A stretch of DNA of 64,000 nt from Streptomyces sp. NBC_01754 (GCF_035918015.1 NZ_CP109132.1:7316001-7380000); one strand, 5' to 3'; positions 9,187-18,298 are shown, numbered from the stretch's first letter. Notes: a model not told the origin generated them from the sequence alone. A program made the numbers and translations.

Positions 9187-9672
9187 ATGAACCTGCGGTC
9201 GATGCCCCTCGCACTCGTTGCCCTGCTGGGTACGGCCGGCTGCGTGTCCGTGCCGGCCGGCTCGCACGGACCCGCCCCGGCCGCCTCCGGGTACTCCCGC
9301 AACGTGCCCACCGCACAGGCGTCGCCGGTCCCTTCCGCACCCACGGACGTGCACGACGTCCTGGAGAGGACCGAGGGACAGCCGCACAAGAAGGACGACG
9401 GGAAGCAGCGGAAGGGGGAGAGCGACCCGCGCCGAGATACCGGAACGGCCGAACCGCCGGCCCGCGAGGAAGAAGCCCGGAGGCCGCAGGGCCACGCCCT
9501 GGTCCGGCAGGAGCCGCGCGGGGCCGCCCCCGCACCACGTGGCGCGGACACCGGCCCACCCAGTGCGCCCCGGCCGCAGCAGACGTACGACATGCGCACC
9601 GTCTGCGCGGCCGGTCGCGGAGTCGCCTCGGCCGGCATCGTCGACCTGTGCCGCACCGCCTACGGGCACTGA
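9187..9672 (+). CDS. Putative secreted lipoprotein, low complexity
   Basis: 161 residues from ATG 9187. A hydrophobic signal (MNLRSMPLALVALLGTAGC) ends in a lipobox LGTAGC, so the mature protein should be lipid-anchored at Cys 19. The middle is charged and low in complexity (Lys, Glu, Arg, Pro). The end has a small conserved-looking domain with two cysteines (YDMRTVCAAGRGV, IVDLCRTAYG). No function recognised; likely expressed by itself. Confidence 0.7.
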   Translation: MNLRSMPLALVALLGTAGCVSVPAGSHGPAPAASGYSRNVPTAQASPVPSAPTDVHDVLERTEGQPHKKDDGKQRKGESDPRRDTGTAEPPAREEEARRPQGHALVRQEPRGAAPAPRGADTGPPSAPRPQQTYDMRTVCAAGRGVASAGIVDLCRTAYGH

Positions 9673-10026
9673 CACAACGTCACGGAAGGTGCGGCCGATG
9701 GTGTCGGGGCCCTGCCCGTCGAGCGGGAACCACTGTCTCCCGGCCTGCTCCGTGGCGGTGATGCCGAGGAGATGATCCGTGCGTCCGCCGCAGGAGCAGG
9801 GCGGGCGACACACCGGCGGCAGGTGTCGGACCGGCTCTCGCACGTGACGCCGACGGTCCCTGACAGCGGGTTCGGGCCACTTCGGGACCCGGTGGACCGG
9901 CCGGCGCCAGGCGCGGTCCGGCAGGGCCGCCTCCGCGGAGGACGCCCCCGACGTGTGGAGGATGCGGCCCGGGGTAGTGGGCCGGAGACAGACCCCCGCC
10001 GGCGACCGTGCAGAAGGAGACAGCCG
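9673..10026. other. Intergenic region, no gene recognised
   Basis: 354 bp without a supported gene. Only the ribosome binding site of the next gene (AGAAGGAG just before ATG 10027) stands out. Confidence 0.4.
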
Positions 10027-10257
10027 ATGCTGATGGCACATCCCGCGATCCTCCGGAACCTGATCGAGCATTGCGACGCGTTGCGGATCCTGGACGCCGG
10101 GAACAGCGGAGGGGACGGCGCCCGGCAGCGTATGGACGACATCGCCTACACGCTGTGCGTGTCCACCGGGACCCGGGACATCGACGCCGCACTGATAGCA
10201 GCCCGCCACCAGCTGCCCGGCGCCCGTCCCGAGGACGACTCCCTCCTCACCGCGTGA
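10027..10257 (+). CDS. DUF5133-like small protein
   Basis: 76 residues starting MLMAHPAILRNLIEHCDAL. An excellent AGAAGGAG site at proper spacing fixes the start. The protein resembles the small Streptomyces DUF5133 family: N-terminal helix with HP..LR.L, then DIAYTLCVSTGTRDIDAALIAAR. It is cytosolic and of unknown function. The match to the family is from memory rather than from a search. Confidence 0.7.
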   Translation: MLMAHPAILRNLIEHCDALRILDAGNSGGDGARQRMDDIAYTLCVSTGTRDIDAALIAARHQLPGARPEDDSLLTA

Positions 10258-10315
10258 CGGGGTGAGGGCTCAGGAACCAGGCCCGGCCCGTCGCCGGGCG
10301 GGACCGCAGGATCGT

Positions 10316-11551
10316 TCAGGGCCTGCGGTCGCGGAAGGTGCGGCGCAGGTCGCTCACCCAGGCGTCGGGGTTCTCCCAGGGGATGAAGTGGCCGCCGTGG
10401 TCGTGGGCGTTGACGTTGACGTGGTTGAACCAGTCGGCCTGCGGGCCGGTCTTGAACGCCCGGACGCGCTCGGCGGCGGTGTGGACGCCCGGCGGGTTCT
10501 CGTACGTCACGAGGGTGAGGCCGACCGGGGCCTGCACGACCGGGGTGCGGTCGTGGGCGGGGGCCCAGGGGTAGCGGTTCGCGTTGTCGTAGTAACGCAT
10601 CGACGTGGCGACGGAGTTGTTCACCCAGTAGATCGTGGCGTGGGTGAGCAGATCGTCCTTGGTGAAGACGGACTCGACGTCGCCGCCGTTGTCGCTCCAG
10701 GCGTTCCAGCGCTCCAGCAGCCAGGCGAGCAGTCCGGCGGGTGAGTCGCTCAGCCCGTGGGCCAGGGTGGCGCCGTCGAGCATGTGCACCGCGAGGTGGG
10801 AGGCCGAGCGGTTGTCCAACTCGATGATGCGGGCGCGGACGTCGGCGGGCTGGTCGTCGGTGAGCGGCCGATTCCGGGCGAAGTCCCAGGCGCGGGGACC
10901 GGTGAAGAAGTCGAGCGGCAGCCCGGAGCCGATGTGGATGCCGTACAGCTCGGCGGCGTACTTGTGGCCGAGCTGGCTGGAGACGATCCCACCGATGTCG
11001 CAGCCCCCGGCGGCGTACTTCTCGTATCCCAGGGTCTCGGTCATCAGGGTGTGCCAGAGGTCGGAGACCTTCCAGAAGTTGACGTCGGGAAAGCCGGTGA
11101 GCGGCCCCGGAAATCCGAAGCCGGGCAGTGACGGCACGATGACGTCGAACGCGTCGGCCGGGTCACCGCCGAACGCGGACGGATCGGCGAGCGGGTCGAT
11201 CACCTTCGACCAGTGCCAGAACGTCCACGGCCAGCCGTGGGTGAGGATCAACGGGATCGGGCGAGGGCCGCGGCCGGGCTTGCGCATGAAGTGCACCGGG
11301 ACACCGGCGACGTTCACCTGGTAGTGCTGGTAGGCGTTGATGGCGGTCTCGGCGGTGCGCCAGTCGTAGCCGTCCCGCCAGTAGGCGATCAGCTCGCGGA
11401 GATAGCTGTCAGGGACGCCGTAGGACCAGTCCTCGTTCCCCTCGTCCAGCGGCGGGCGGGTCGATGTGAGACGGACGCGCAGGTCGTCGAGGACCTCGTC
11501 GGACACATGGACCGGGGTCGGCTCCAGAGGGAAGGGGTGCGGGGTGGTCAT
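10316..11551 (-). CDS. Epoxide hydrolase (alpha/beta fold, EHN N-terminal domain)
   Basis: 411 residues from ATG 11551. The N-terminal EHN-type segment (VSDEVLDDLRVRLTSTRPP, NEDWSYGVPDSYLRELIAYW) leads into an alpha/beta hydrolase. LTHGWPWTFWHW is the oxyanion HGWP motif. Asp in GGCDIGGIVSS is the nucleophile, and HDHGGHFIPWENP near the end carries the catalytic His. The reaction is hydrolysis of an epoxide to a diol via an alkyl-enzyme ester. It stands alone, so it may be catabolic or protective; the enediyne cluster is 40 kb away. Confidence 0.92.
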   Translation of the reverse strand: MTTPHPFPLEPTPVHVSDEVLDDLRVRLTSTRPPLDEGNEDWSYGVPDSYLRELIAYWRDGYDWRTAETAINAYQHYQVNVAGVPVHFMRKPGRGPRPIPLILTHGWPWTFWHWSKVIDPLADPSAFGGDPADAFDVIVPSLPGFGFPGPLTGFPDVNFWKVSDLWHTLMTETLGYEKYAAGGCDIGGIVSSQLGHKYAAELYGIHIGSGLPLDFFTGPRAWDFARNRPLTDDQPADVRARIIELDNRSASHLAVHMLDGATLAHGLSDSPAGLLAWLLERWNAWSDNGGDVESVFTKDDLLTHATIYWVNNSVATSMRYYDNANRYPWAPAHDRTPVVQAPVGLTLVTYENPPGVHTAAERVRAFKTGPQADWFNHVNVNAHDHGGHFIPWENPDAWVSDLRRTFRDRRP

Positions 11552-12127
11552 GTAGTGGTCCTTACCGGATAGAGGGAAACGGTGCCGGCGGTCTGATGGG
11601 CGGTCGGGCGGCGAGCCGGGCCGTTCACGCAGGGCTCCGGGCCGGTGCCCCGACTCACCAAGGGCCTCACCGTACCGACCCCCGCCGTTACGCAAGCCGG
11701 GTTCGGTGAGGACCGGACTGCCCCGGCACGTGGGCGCCGACGACGAGCCTCCCGTCACGTCCGTCCCGGGTCCGCAGAGCACGGACCGAACGGCAGACTC
11801 TGGACGCGCAACTCGTCATCCCCATAGACGCGGAAACGGGCCGGTACCCCTCGCCCGCCACCGTCGTGCGGATGCTGCGTGAACACGACGAGCAGGCCAC
11901 CACGGCACGGAACGGTCTGATCGATCGCCGATCCGAAAACAACTACGGGGAGTGGCCCGGGTGACGGTGGACAGCAGGCGCTGTCCGTCCCGCCCGAGGG
12001 CTCGGACGCGACACCCCGAAGCGCCATGACCTCAGCGATCGACGACGATGCGAGGGTAGGGAGGGGAAGCGGGGAATCCGTACCACCGCTTCCCCACGGA
12101 CCGTCCGCAGTTGAGGAAGGAACCACC
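11552..12127. other. Intergenic region with an unidentified coding remnant
   Basis: About 575 bp between divergent hydrolase genes. Positions 11797-11964 (+) form an open stretch with no good start, encoding a segment like VIPIDAETGRYPSPATVVRML then REHDEQATTARNGLIDRR. It reads like the 3' end of a real protein rather than random GC-rich DNA, but I could not place the family. It is probably a decayed gene tail. Confidence 0.4.
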
Positions 12128-12871
12128 TTGTCCGAGTCCCCTCGGCCGACCGGTAACCCGGCACGGCAGAACGTCACCTTCTCCAGCGCCGTGGCCACCG
12201 CACACGGCCACCTCGCGCTCCCGCCTTCGGGCCGGGGCCCCGGGGTGATCGTCATCCAGGAATGGTGGGGCCTGACCGACCACATCGCCGATGTCACCGG
12301 GCGCCTGGCCGCGGAGGGCTTCGTCGCCCTGGCCCCCGACCTCTACGGCGGAAACGTCGCGCACGACCCGGAGGAGGCTCTGCGCTTGATGCGGGACCTG
12401 CCTGTGGAGCGAGGTGTGGAATTGCTCTCCGGGGCCGTCGACTACCTGCTGGGCCGTCCTGAGGTCACCTCCGAGACCGTCGGTGCCGTCGGCTTCTGCA
12501 TGGGTGGTGGCTTCGTGCTGTACCTCGCCGCGAAGGAACCCCGGGTCGGCGCCGCGGTGCCCTTCTACGGGGTCATCCAGGGGGACCTGCCCGACTTCTC
12601 CCATCTGCGCGCCGACATCCTCGGGCACTACGGCGAGCGGGACGAGTCGATCCCGCCCGAGTCGCTCGCTGCGCTCCGTCACGCGATCAAGGAGCAGTCC
12701 GGCGTCGACGCCGACCTGCGTACCTACCCGGCAGGGCATGCCTTCTTCAACGACGGCAGGCCGGAGGCCTATGACCCCCAGGCTTCGAGGGAGGCATGGC
12801 GCAGCACTGTGGATTTCCTGCACCGCGAGCTGACCGGAAAACTCAACGGTCAGGTGGGCATGGCGAAGTAG
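12128..12871 (+). CDS. Dienelactone hydrolase family protein
   Basis: 247 residues from TTG 12128, chosen because GAGGAAGGAAC lies just upstream; longer starts in the frame lack a site. GVIVIQEWWGL near residue 45 is the family opening, Cys 124 in GFCMGGG is the nucleophile, and GHAFFND carries the catalytic His. The family hydrolyses 4-carboxymethylenebutenolide in chlorocatechol breakdown, but many members have other carboxylester substrates. It is followed by an IS110 transposase in the opposite direction. Confidence 0.9.
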   Translation: MSESPRPTGNPARQNVTFSSAVATAHGHLALPPSGRGPGVIVIQEWWGLTDHIADVTGRLAAEGFVALAPDLYGGNVAHDPEEALRLMRDLPVERGVELLSGAVDYLLGRPEVTSETVGAVGFCMGGGFVLYLAAKEPRVGAAVPFYGVIQGDLPDFSHLRADILGHYGERDESIPPESLAALRHAIKEQSGVDADLRTYPAGHAFFNDGRPEAYDPQASREAWRSTVDFLHRELTGKLNGQVGMAK

Positions 12872-12906
12872 CCCCCGGTGGCGTGTGCTGAGAGTTTCGA
12901 GTGCTG

Positions 12907-14247
12907 TCAGGCGGTTGCCGGGGTGAGGGTGACGTCGTGGCCGAGGGCCTTGAGTTGACGGACGAGGTCGCGGCTCTTGCGGGCTGGGTCGAGGTTGCGG
13001 GTGTGGAAGTCCGCGCCGAGGTCGCGGTAGCGGGCGGTCGGGTCGGCCATCAGGTGCCAGACGGAGACCAGGATCGAGCGGGCGACGGCGACCAGGGCTT
13101 TCATATGGCCGCGGCGTTTGACGATGCGGCGGTAGCGGGCGCCGAGGAAGGTGTCGGTGCGTGCGGCGGAGATCGCCGCTTCGCCGAGGGCGCCGCGGAG
13201 CCAGGGGTTGCCCTTGCCGGTGGGACCGGAGGTGTTCTTGTTTCCGGACTGGAGGGTGCGTGGGGAGAGTTTCGCCCAGGACACGAGATGGCCGGCGGTG
13301 GGGAACACCGTCATGTCCAGGCCGACCTCGGCGAGGATGACCTGCGCGGTGCCGGGGCCGATGCCGGGGATCTCGTCGAGGCGCTCGGTGTCGGTGATCG
13401 GTATCAGGGTGCCCTGCCCGGGGCCTTCGTCGTCCTCGGTGGTGGACAGCCCGGTCAGACGCAGGGTGATCCGGGCGGTGAGCTTGTCGATCTGCACGGT
13501 GAGGTGGTCGACGGTGTCCAGCAGCATTCGGCACATGAATGCGTGGTGCTCTTCGAACCGGCCGGTCAGGGCCTCGGCCAGGGTGCTGTGGCTGGCCTTG
13601 ATGGTGCCGTGGGCCAGGTCCGCCAGGGCCTTGGGGCTGCGCTCACCGGCGATCAGCGCCTCCAGCATCGCGCGTCCGGAGACGCCGAAGATGTCGGCGA
13701 TCACGGTGGACAGCTTGATCTGGGCGTCTTCGAGGAGTTTCTCGGTGCGCTGCTTGTGGCGGGTGCGCTCGTGCGTCATGACCGCCCGGGCCCGGGTCAG
13801 ATCGCGCAGTTCACGGACCGGTTTCGGGGGCACGAACGAGGGCCGGAGCATGCCGCGTTCGGTGAGTTTGGCCAGCCAGACCGCGTCCAGTCGGTCGGTC
13901 TTGGGCCGGCCCGGGACGTTCTTGACGTCACGGGCGTTGACCAGCCAGCACTCCAGACCACGCGACTCCAGCAGAAAGAAGTAGGGCTTCCAGTACGTCG
14001 ACGTGGCCTCCATCACCACTCGGGTGACGCCCTGGCAGATCAGGTGGTCGGCCAGGTCCAGGATCGCGCCGCTGGTCGCGACGGTGTTGAAGACCCGCTG
14101 CACGCGCTTGCCGGGCTGGTCCTCGTGCGGCACCCGCACGCAGACCATGCCCGACGCCTTGGCGATATCGATCGCCGCGACACGGGCCACGAGCTCCTCG
14201 GCCTGCTCGATCTCCTCGGTGCCACCGCTGTCGTCGGTGTCCGCCAT
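12907..14247 (-). CDS. IS110-family transposase, apparently intact
   Basis: 446 residues. The N-terminal DEDD domain has AAIDIAKA (Asp 27), VVMEATSTYWKP (Glu) and KTDRLDAVWLAKL (Asp pair). The C-terminal Transposase_20 domain has LDEIPGIGPGTAQVILAEVG, SWAKLSPRTLQSGNK and GNPWLRGALGEAA, including the conserved Ser region. IS110 elements are recombined by this protein with a bridge RNA and usually leave no terminal inverted repeats or target duplication. The frame has no break, so it may be active. Confidence 0.93.
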   Translation of the reverse strand: MADTDDSGGTEEIEQAEELVARVAAIDIAKASGMVCVRVPHEDQPGKRVQRVFNTVATSGAILDLADHLICQGVTRVVMEATSTYWKPYFFLLESRGLECWLVNARDVKNVPGRPKTDRLDAVWLAKLTERGMLRPSFVPPKPVRELRDLTRARAVMTHERTRHKQRTEKLLEDAQIKLSTVIADIFGVSGRAMLEALIAGERSPKALADLAHGTIKASHSTLAEALTGRFEEHHAFMCRMLLDTVDHLTVQIDKLTARITLRLTGLSTTEDDEGPGQGTLIPITDTERLDEIPGIGPGTAQVILAEVGLDMTVFPTAGHLVSWAKLSPRTLQSGNKNTSGPTGKGNPWLRGALGEAAISAARTDTFLGARYRRIVKRRGHMKALVAVARSILVSVWHLMADPTARYRDLGADFHTRNLDPARKSRDLVRQLKALGHDVTLTPATA

Positions 14248-14747
14248 GCTCCACTCCCTGGTATCGATCCGTACGGGATGACGCCTGCCCAGGGGGCCGC
14301 GGGGGGAGCGAGAATCTGACCGGCGTGCTCGATGGCAACAGTGCGTGGCCCCTCTGCGGCCCCGGCACCAGACTGACCTACGGGCTCAACGTCCCAACGA
14401 GCTACCGGCATCGGCGGGCAGGCGCCGCAGCCATGTTTTCACGCCGGCAAGGCGCACCCGAAGGGATCAGGGGGACTGACCTGAGCCTTTCGACCGAGGG
14501 CGGCCGGGCGGGGCGAACAGGCGGTCAGGTCGGTCGGTACCTGTCTCGCACGCCGACCTTCATGCCGCGGAGGGTTGTCCCGCCCTCTTGCCGAGCCCGG
14601 GGCAGGGCCTGTCCGGAACTGCCCTCCCCGGGCGCTCCGGATGCCCCTCTCGACTCCCGGAGCCCCTGCGGCGCTCACACTGCGGGGGCGTACCTGCCGT
14701 AGCGGCCGTATCGTGGAGCGCCGACGGGAAGCCAATAGGGTGACCCC
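14248..14747 (-). other. Gene-free region upstream of the IS110 transposase, candidate bridge RNA
   Basis: 500 bp with no supported gene lies between the IS110 start and the next permease gene. In the IS110 group the non-coding end upstream of the transposase encodes the bridge RNA that pairs with target and donor DNA. The first 150-200 bases here would be its place. I did not fold it, and the exact IS boundary is unknown. Confidence 0.35.
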
Positions 14748-15899
14748 ATGTCTGCCAGGCCGAATCCAGCAAGAACCAGGTTGAACCCCGCAAGGACCCG
14801 TAAAGCGCTCCGCGCGTCGGCGCGCCTCTCCGCCGATCTGCTGCTGGTTCTCGTGATGGCCGGGGTGACGCTGTGGATCCTGGGCAGAATGTGGTCGGTG
14901 GTTTGGCCGCTCGTCGTGGGTCTGTTCCTCACCACGCTGACCTGGCCCCTGGCGCGGTTTCTGCGCAGGCGCGGCTGGCCTCCCGCTCTCGCTGCCTCCG
15001 CCGTGACCGTGCTGTTCCTGGTGGTCGCCGGGGGCATCGTGTCGTTGATCGCCGTCCCGGTGGCGTCCCAGTCAGGACAACTGACCGACGGTGTGATCGG
15101 CGGTATCCAGAAGCTCCGTGAATGGGCCGCCGGCCCACCGCTGAACGTCGACGACGCACAGATCACACATGCCCTCGACGCCGCGATCGACCGCATCCAG
15201 AACAGCCTCGGCACCACGGTCACCACCGTCGTCACGGGACTGAGTACCGTCGTCAACGGTGTCGTCACCGCCGTGCTGGCCGTCTTCCTGATGTTCTTCT
15301 TCCTCAAGGACGGACCGCGGTTCCTGCCGTGGCTCACCCGCCAACTGCCCGGCCGGCTCGCCACCGACATCCCCACCGTGGCCGAGCGCGGCTGGAACAC
15401 CCTGGGGACGTTCGTACGGTCCCAGGCGTTCGTCGGTATGCTCGACGCGGTCTTCATCGGCCTCGGCCTGTGGATTCTGGGCGTGCCGCTGGTGCTTCCG
15501 CTGGCGGTACTGACGTTCCTGTCCGCGTTCGTACCGATCGTGGGTGCCTTGTTCGCCGGCTTCGTCGCCGTGCTGATCGCCTTGGTGTCGAACGGGCTCA
15601 CCGATGCGTTGATCACGCTTGCGATCATCGTCGCGGTGCAGCAACTCGAAGGTAACGTGTTCCAGCCCATGATCCAGAGCCGCGGGCTCGGTCTGCACGC
15701 GGCTGTGGTCCTGATGGCGGTGACCTTGGGCGGTAGCCTCGCCGGTATCGTGGGCAGTCTCCTCGCTGTCCCGGTCGCCGCGCTGCTGGCGGTCGTGTGG
15801 AACTACGTACGGGAGCAACTCGGCGACCGGCAGCCGGATCCGGAGCCGGAGCCGGAGACCGGCGGCCCACCCGACGGGATGGTCGTGTCGTCGCGGTGA
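14748..15899 (+). CDS. AI-2E family (PerM-like) permease
   Basis: 383 residues with about eight membrane segments. Family features: paired segments near the start (LLLVLVMAGVTLWILG, VVWPLVVGLFLTTLTWPLARFLRRRG), a long soluble stretch around 120-180, FFLKDGPRFLPWL, and the C-terminal block YGLDALI-like VAVQQLEGNVFQPMIQSRGLGLHA. A charged tail (QPDPEPEPETG) ends it. Members export small molecules or act as antiporters; the name AI-2 exporter should not be taken literally. Confidence 0.9.
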   Translation: MSARPNPARTRLNPARTRKALRASARLSADLLLVLVMAGVTLWILGRMWSVVWPLVVGLFLTTLTWPLARFLRRRGWPPALAASAVTVLFLVVAGGIVSLIAVPVASQSGQLTDGVIGGIQKLREWAAGPPLNVDDAQITHALDAAIDRIQNSLGTTVTTVVTGLSTVVNGVVTAVLAVFLMFFFLKDGPRFLPWLTRQLPGRLATDIPTVAERGWNTLGTFVRSQAFVGMLDAVFIGLGLWILGVPLVLPLAVLTFLSAFVPIVGALFAGFVAVLIALVSNGLTDALITLAIIVAVQQLEGNVFQPMIQSRGLGLHAAVVLMAVTLGGSLAGIVGSLLAVPVAALLAVVWNYVREQLGDRQPDPEPEPETGGPPDGMVVSSR

Positions 15900-15972
15900 C
15901 TGCGGAAGAACGCTCGCCTGCCCTGGACCGTACAGTGATCTTCGCCCGCGTGTGCCGTCGTGACCTGGACCG

Positions 15973-16455
15973 TTGTCGTCCGGCACCCTGCGGCCGACAC
16001 CTCGCGAAGGCAGGACGACGACCCCGCAGCCCCGTCCCGTCGACGACGAACTCATCGAAGCGGCAGCTCAGATGGCCCGGACACGATGCCGGGGGGACAA
16101 CCACACCCTGGCGGCCGCGGGCCGCACTCGGGACGGCCGGATCGTCACCGCGGTGAACGCCTACCACTTCACCGGAGGACCTTGCGCGGAGCTGGTCCTC
16201 ATCGGCGCGGCAGTTGCCCGAGGCGCGTACGACCTGGACACCGTCGTCGCCGTCGGCGACCGTGACCGAGGGGTGGTACCCCCGTGCGGCCGCCGCCGGC
16301 AGGTGCTTTTCGACTACTTCCCCGCCGTCAAGGTCATCATCGGCACGAGCGACGGTCTCCGCACCCTCTCCATCGGAGACCTGCTCCCCGAGAGCTATGT
16401 CTGGGCGGAGCATCAACTGGATGACGGGGAACACGGTCCGCCTCCCACGACCTGA
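15973..16455 (+). CDS. Blasticidin-S deaminase-like cytidine deaminase family protein, one zinc Cys replaced
   Basis: About 160 residues; the TTG 15973 start is weak and a start slightly downstream is possible. The match to blasticidin-S deaminase is strong in layout: AVNAYHFTGGPCAELVLIGAA (zinc Cys and catalytic Glu), VPPCGRRRQVLFDYFP (second zinc site), and LLPESYVW at the end. The usual PCGRCRQ reads PCGRRRQ: codon CGC replaces the expected TGC. With one of three zinc cysteines missing the enzyme may be inactive or have changed metal binding. Expected original role: hydrolytic deamination of a cytosine nucleoside or drug. Confidence 0.75.
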   Translation: MSSGTLRPTPREGRTTTPQPRPVDDELIEAAAQMARTRCRGDNHTLAAAGRTRDGRIVTAVNAYHFTGGPCAELVLIGAAVARGAYDLDTVVAVGDRDRGVVPPCGRRRQVLFDYFPAVKVIIGTSDGLRTLSIGDLLPESYVWAEHQLDDGEHGPPPTT

Positions 16456-16510
16456 TGCTTCCGGCCGGCGACTCCCAGATCGCTGTCGCGCGTGTCCGAT
16501 CCCGAGCGCC

Positions 16511-16933
16511 TCAGCCTGCGATGAGCGTTTCTCCACCGGCCGAGCGTTTACCGCAGAGCAGCCATCGCCAGCGCCGGCGCTCGGTGACGACGGCCGCGGC
16601 GGCCAGCACGGTCACCGTGGTCGCCGCCCAGGCGGGCCAGGCGATCCACGAGGAGGCAACGGCCGCAGCGAGTTGGAGCAGCACCAGCAGCACGGTGACC
16701 CAGCCCGGCACCGAGATGATCACATGGTTCTTGTCACCCGGGGTGGACAAGAAGGTCGGGAGACCGATCAGGACCACAACGGACAGGACGGCAAGCGACC
16801 ACGAGTGGCCGGCGAGAGCCCACGGGGTGGCCACCCACGCGACAAGTTCCGTTGCGAAGCGTAGGGCTGAGGAGACGCGGTCGTCGGGACGGCCCGCGTT
16901 CGTCCTGCCATCGAGAGCGTCGGTCACCCGCAC
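16511..16933 (-). CDS. Small integral membrane protein (DUF2568/YrdB-like)
   Basis: 140 residues with three to four hydrophobic segments (ALRFATELVAWVATPWAL, LAVLSVVVLIGLPTFLS, GWVTVLLVLLQLAAAVASSW, TTVTVLAAAAVVTE). ALRFATELVAW and the TPGD turn resemble a family of small actinobacterial membrane proteins; assignment to DUF2568 is tentative. Convergent with the deaminase-like gene. No function can be deduced. Confidence 0.6.
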   Translation of the reverse strand: MRVTDALDGRTNAGRPDDRVSSALRFATELVAWVATPWALAGHSWSLAVLSVVVLIGLPTFLSTPGDKNHVIISVPGWVTVLLVLLQLAAAVASSWIAWPAWAATTVTVLAAAAVVTERRRWRWLLCGKRSAGGETLIAG

Positions 16934-17119
16934 ATGATCTCATTGCGTGCGTTCGGCCTGACAGGGCGCTTTCGGGCCGTTGCCCGCACATCGCAGGCAT
17001 CGGGCAGGAAACGGGGCGACGTTCGATCACACCCGCCCCGCGATCAGAGGCCCGGAGGGCGGCCCCGGCAGACCTCGGCCCCCTCGACGAGACCCTCGCA
17101 GGGTTGCAGTCGCTGTTGA

Positions 17120-17698
17120 TCAGCCGTTTTCGGCGGCCCCGATTCCGCCGATCAGCGCGTCAAGGCCGCGCTTGATGCGGTCCAATTCCCAGCCGCGCTC
17201 GGTGCGCTGAAAGTCGAACAGTCCCGGCGTGTACGCCATGAGGAGCAGATCCGCCACGTAGGCGGCGTCCACGCCGGGGGCGAGCTCTTCGACCATGCCG
17301 ACGATCTGCTCGTGGTGCCGACGAAACGGGGCGCTGTGGTATCGCCCGGCCGGCACGCTCGCCTCGGCCAGAAGCAGCAACTGGCGGTTCTCGTCAACGA
17401 GTTCGGCCATGCCGTGCAAGAAGGCGCGCAGCCGGTCGTGTGCCGACGGGGCCGCGTCCTCGCAGTGCCGCGTGAACGTCTCCTGGAAGCGGGTCTCGTT
17501 GTCCTCGATCAGTGCGTAGACGAGGCCCGCCCGGTTGCGGAAGCGCCGATAGACCGTGCCGACCCCGACTCCGGCCTCCTTGGCCACCGTGTCCAGGGAC
17601 AGATCGGCGAAGCCGTCCGCCGCGAGCAGTCGCCGGGCGGCATCGAGGATGCGGAGGCGATTGCGGGCGGCGTCGGCGCGCTCGGTGGGGGCAGTCAT
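17120..17698 (-). CDS. TetR-family repressor
   Basis: 192 residues. The N-terminal helix-turn-helix spans about residues 12-60 (RILDAARRLLAADGFADLSLDTVAKEAGV then GVGTVYRRFRNR). The C-terminal ligand domain matches the SCO-type TetR group (HDRLRAFLHGMAELVDENRQLLLLAEAS). It is divergent from a winged-helix gene, with a palindrome at 17749-17768 between them, the expected position for autoregulation and control of the neighbour. Confidence 0.93.
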   Translation of the reverse strand: MTAPTERADAARNRLRILDAARRLLAADGFADLSLDTVAKEAGVGVGTVYRRFRNRAGLVYALIEDNETRFQETFTRHCEDAAPSAHDRLRAFLHGMAELVDENRQLLLLAEASVPAGRYHSAPFRRHHEQIVGMVEELAPGVDAAYVADLLLMAYTPGLFDFQRTERGWELDRIKRGLDALIGGIGAAENG

Positions 17699-17748
17699 GC
17701 GGATCAGCGTAACCGACGTAGCGGAGACTTTTCCGGTTCCCTCTTGAA

Positions 17749-17768
17749 AAGCGGAGAGTGCTCCACTT
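17749..17768. promoter_or_regulatory. TetR-type operator palindrome
   Basis: AAGcGGAG-agtg-CTCCaCTT is a near-perfect inverted repeat of two 8-bp half-sites with a 4-bp centre. It lies 51 bp upstream of the TetR start and 87 bp upstream of the winged-helix gene. The AAGTGGAGC-like half-site form matches operators of TetR repressors of this kind, as I recall them. It probably overlaps both promoters. Confidence 0.7.
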
Positions 17769-17854
17769 AAGGTTGCGGCAAGTCAGCCGGAGAGCTCTCC
17801 GGCTGATGGTCGGAAGGCCCAATCCGTCGCCGCATCCATAAGGGAATTCACGCC

Positions 17855-18298
17855 ATGGCTCTCACCTCTACTTCCACCTCTGCCGCCACCCCGCTTCTCA
17901 ACGGCCAGGTGATCGGCGTCACCTACCACGCGATCGCCACCGTGCGCGATCGGCTTCTCGCCGCCTCGGACCTGACCTTCCACCAGTCCGTGGCGCTCAA
18001 GGCCGTCGCCGACGGGCTCGCCCCCGCCCGTGCCGTCGACCGAATGAGCGCGACGCTCAAGATCGGCGAGTCGGAGGCGTACGCGCTCCTTGGCGAACTC
18101 GCCGACGCCGGGCTGCTCGACGGTGCCCGAACGTCCCTCACGGACAAGGGCGACAAACTCCACCGAGGGTTCACGGACGCTGTGGCCCAGCTGGCCGAGC
18201 GGCTGTACGGGGACCTTCCGGCGGTCGATCGCGAGACCGCCGCTCGCGCGCTCGCCCATGTCACCGCCAGGGCGAACGCCGAACTCGACGCCCAGTAG
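17855..18298 (+). CDS. MarR-like winged-helix protein
   Basis: 147 residues from ATG 17855. The middle looks like a MarR-type winged helix (SVALKAVADGLAPARAVDRMSATLKIGESEAYALLGELADAGLL), with a short C-terminal helix. It is divergent from a TetR gene and shares its operator, so it is likely repressed by it until an inducer binds. Whether it binds DNA itself is inferred. Confidence 0.75.
   Translation: MALTSTSTSAATPLLNGQVIGVTYHAIATVRDRLLAASDLTFHQSVALKAVADGLAPARAVDRMSATLKIGESEAYALLGELADAGLLDGARTSLTDKGDKLHRGFTDAVAQLAERLYGDLPAVDRETAARALAHVTARANAELDAQ

Noticed and set aside
7643..9559. 638-residue minus-strand ORF over the MFS gene
   Set aside because: No recognised domain and antisense to a well-supported transporter.
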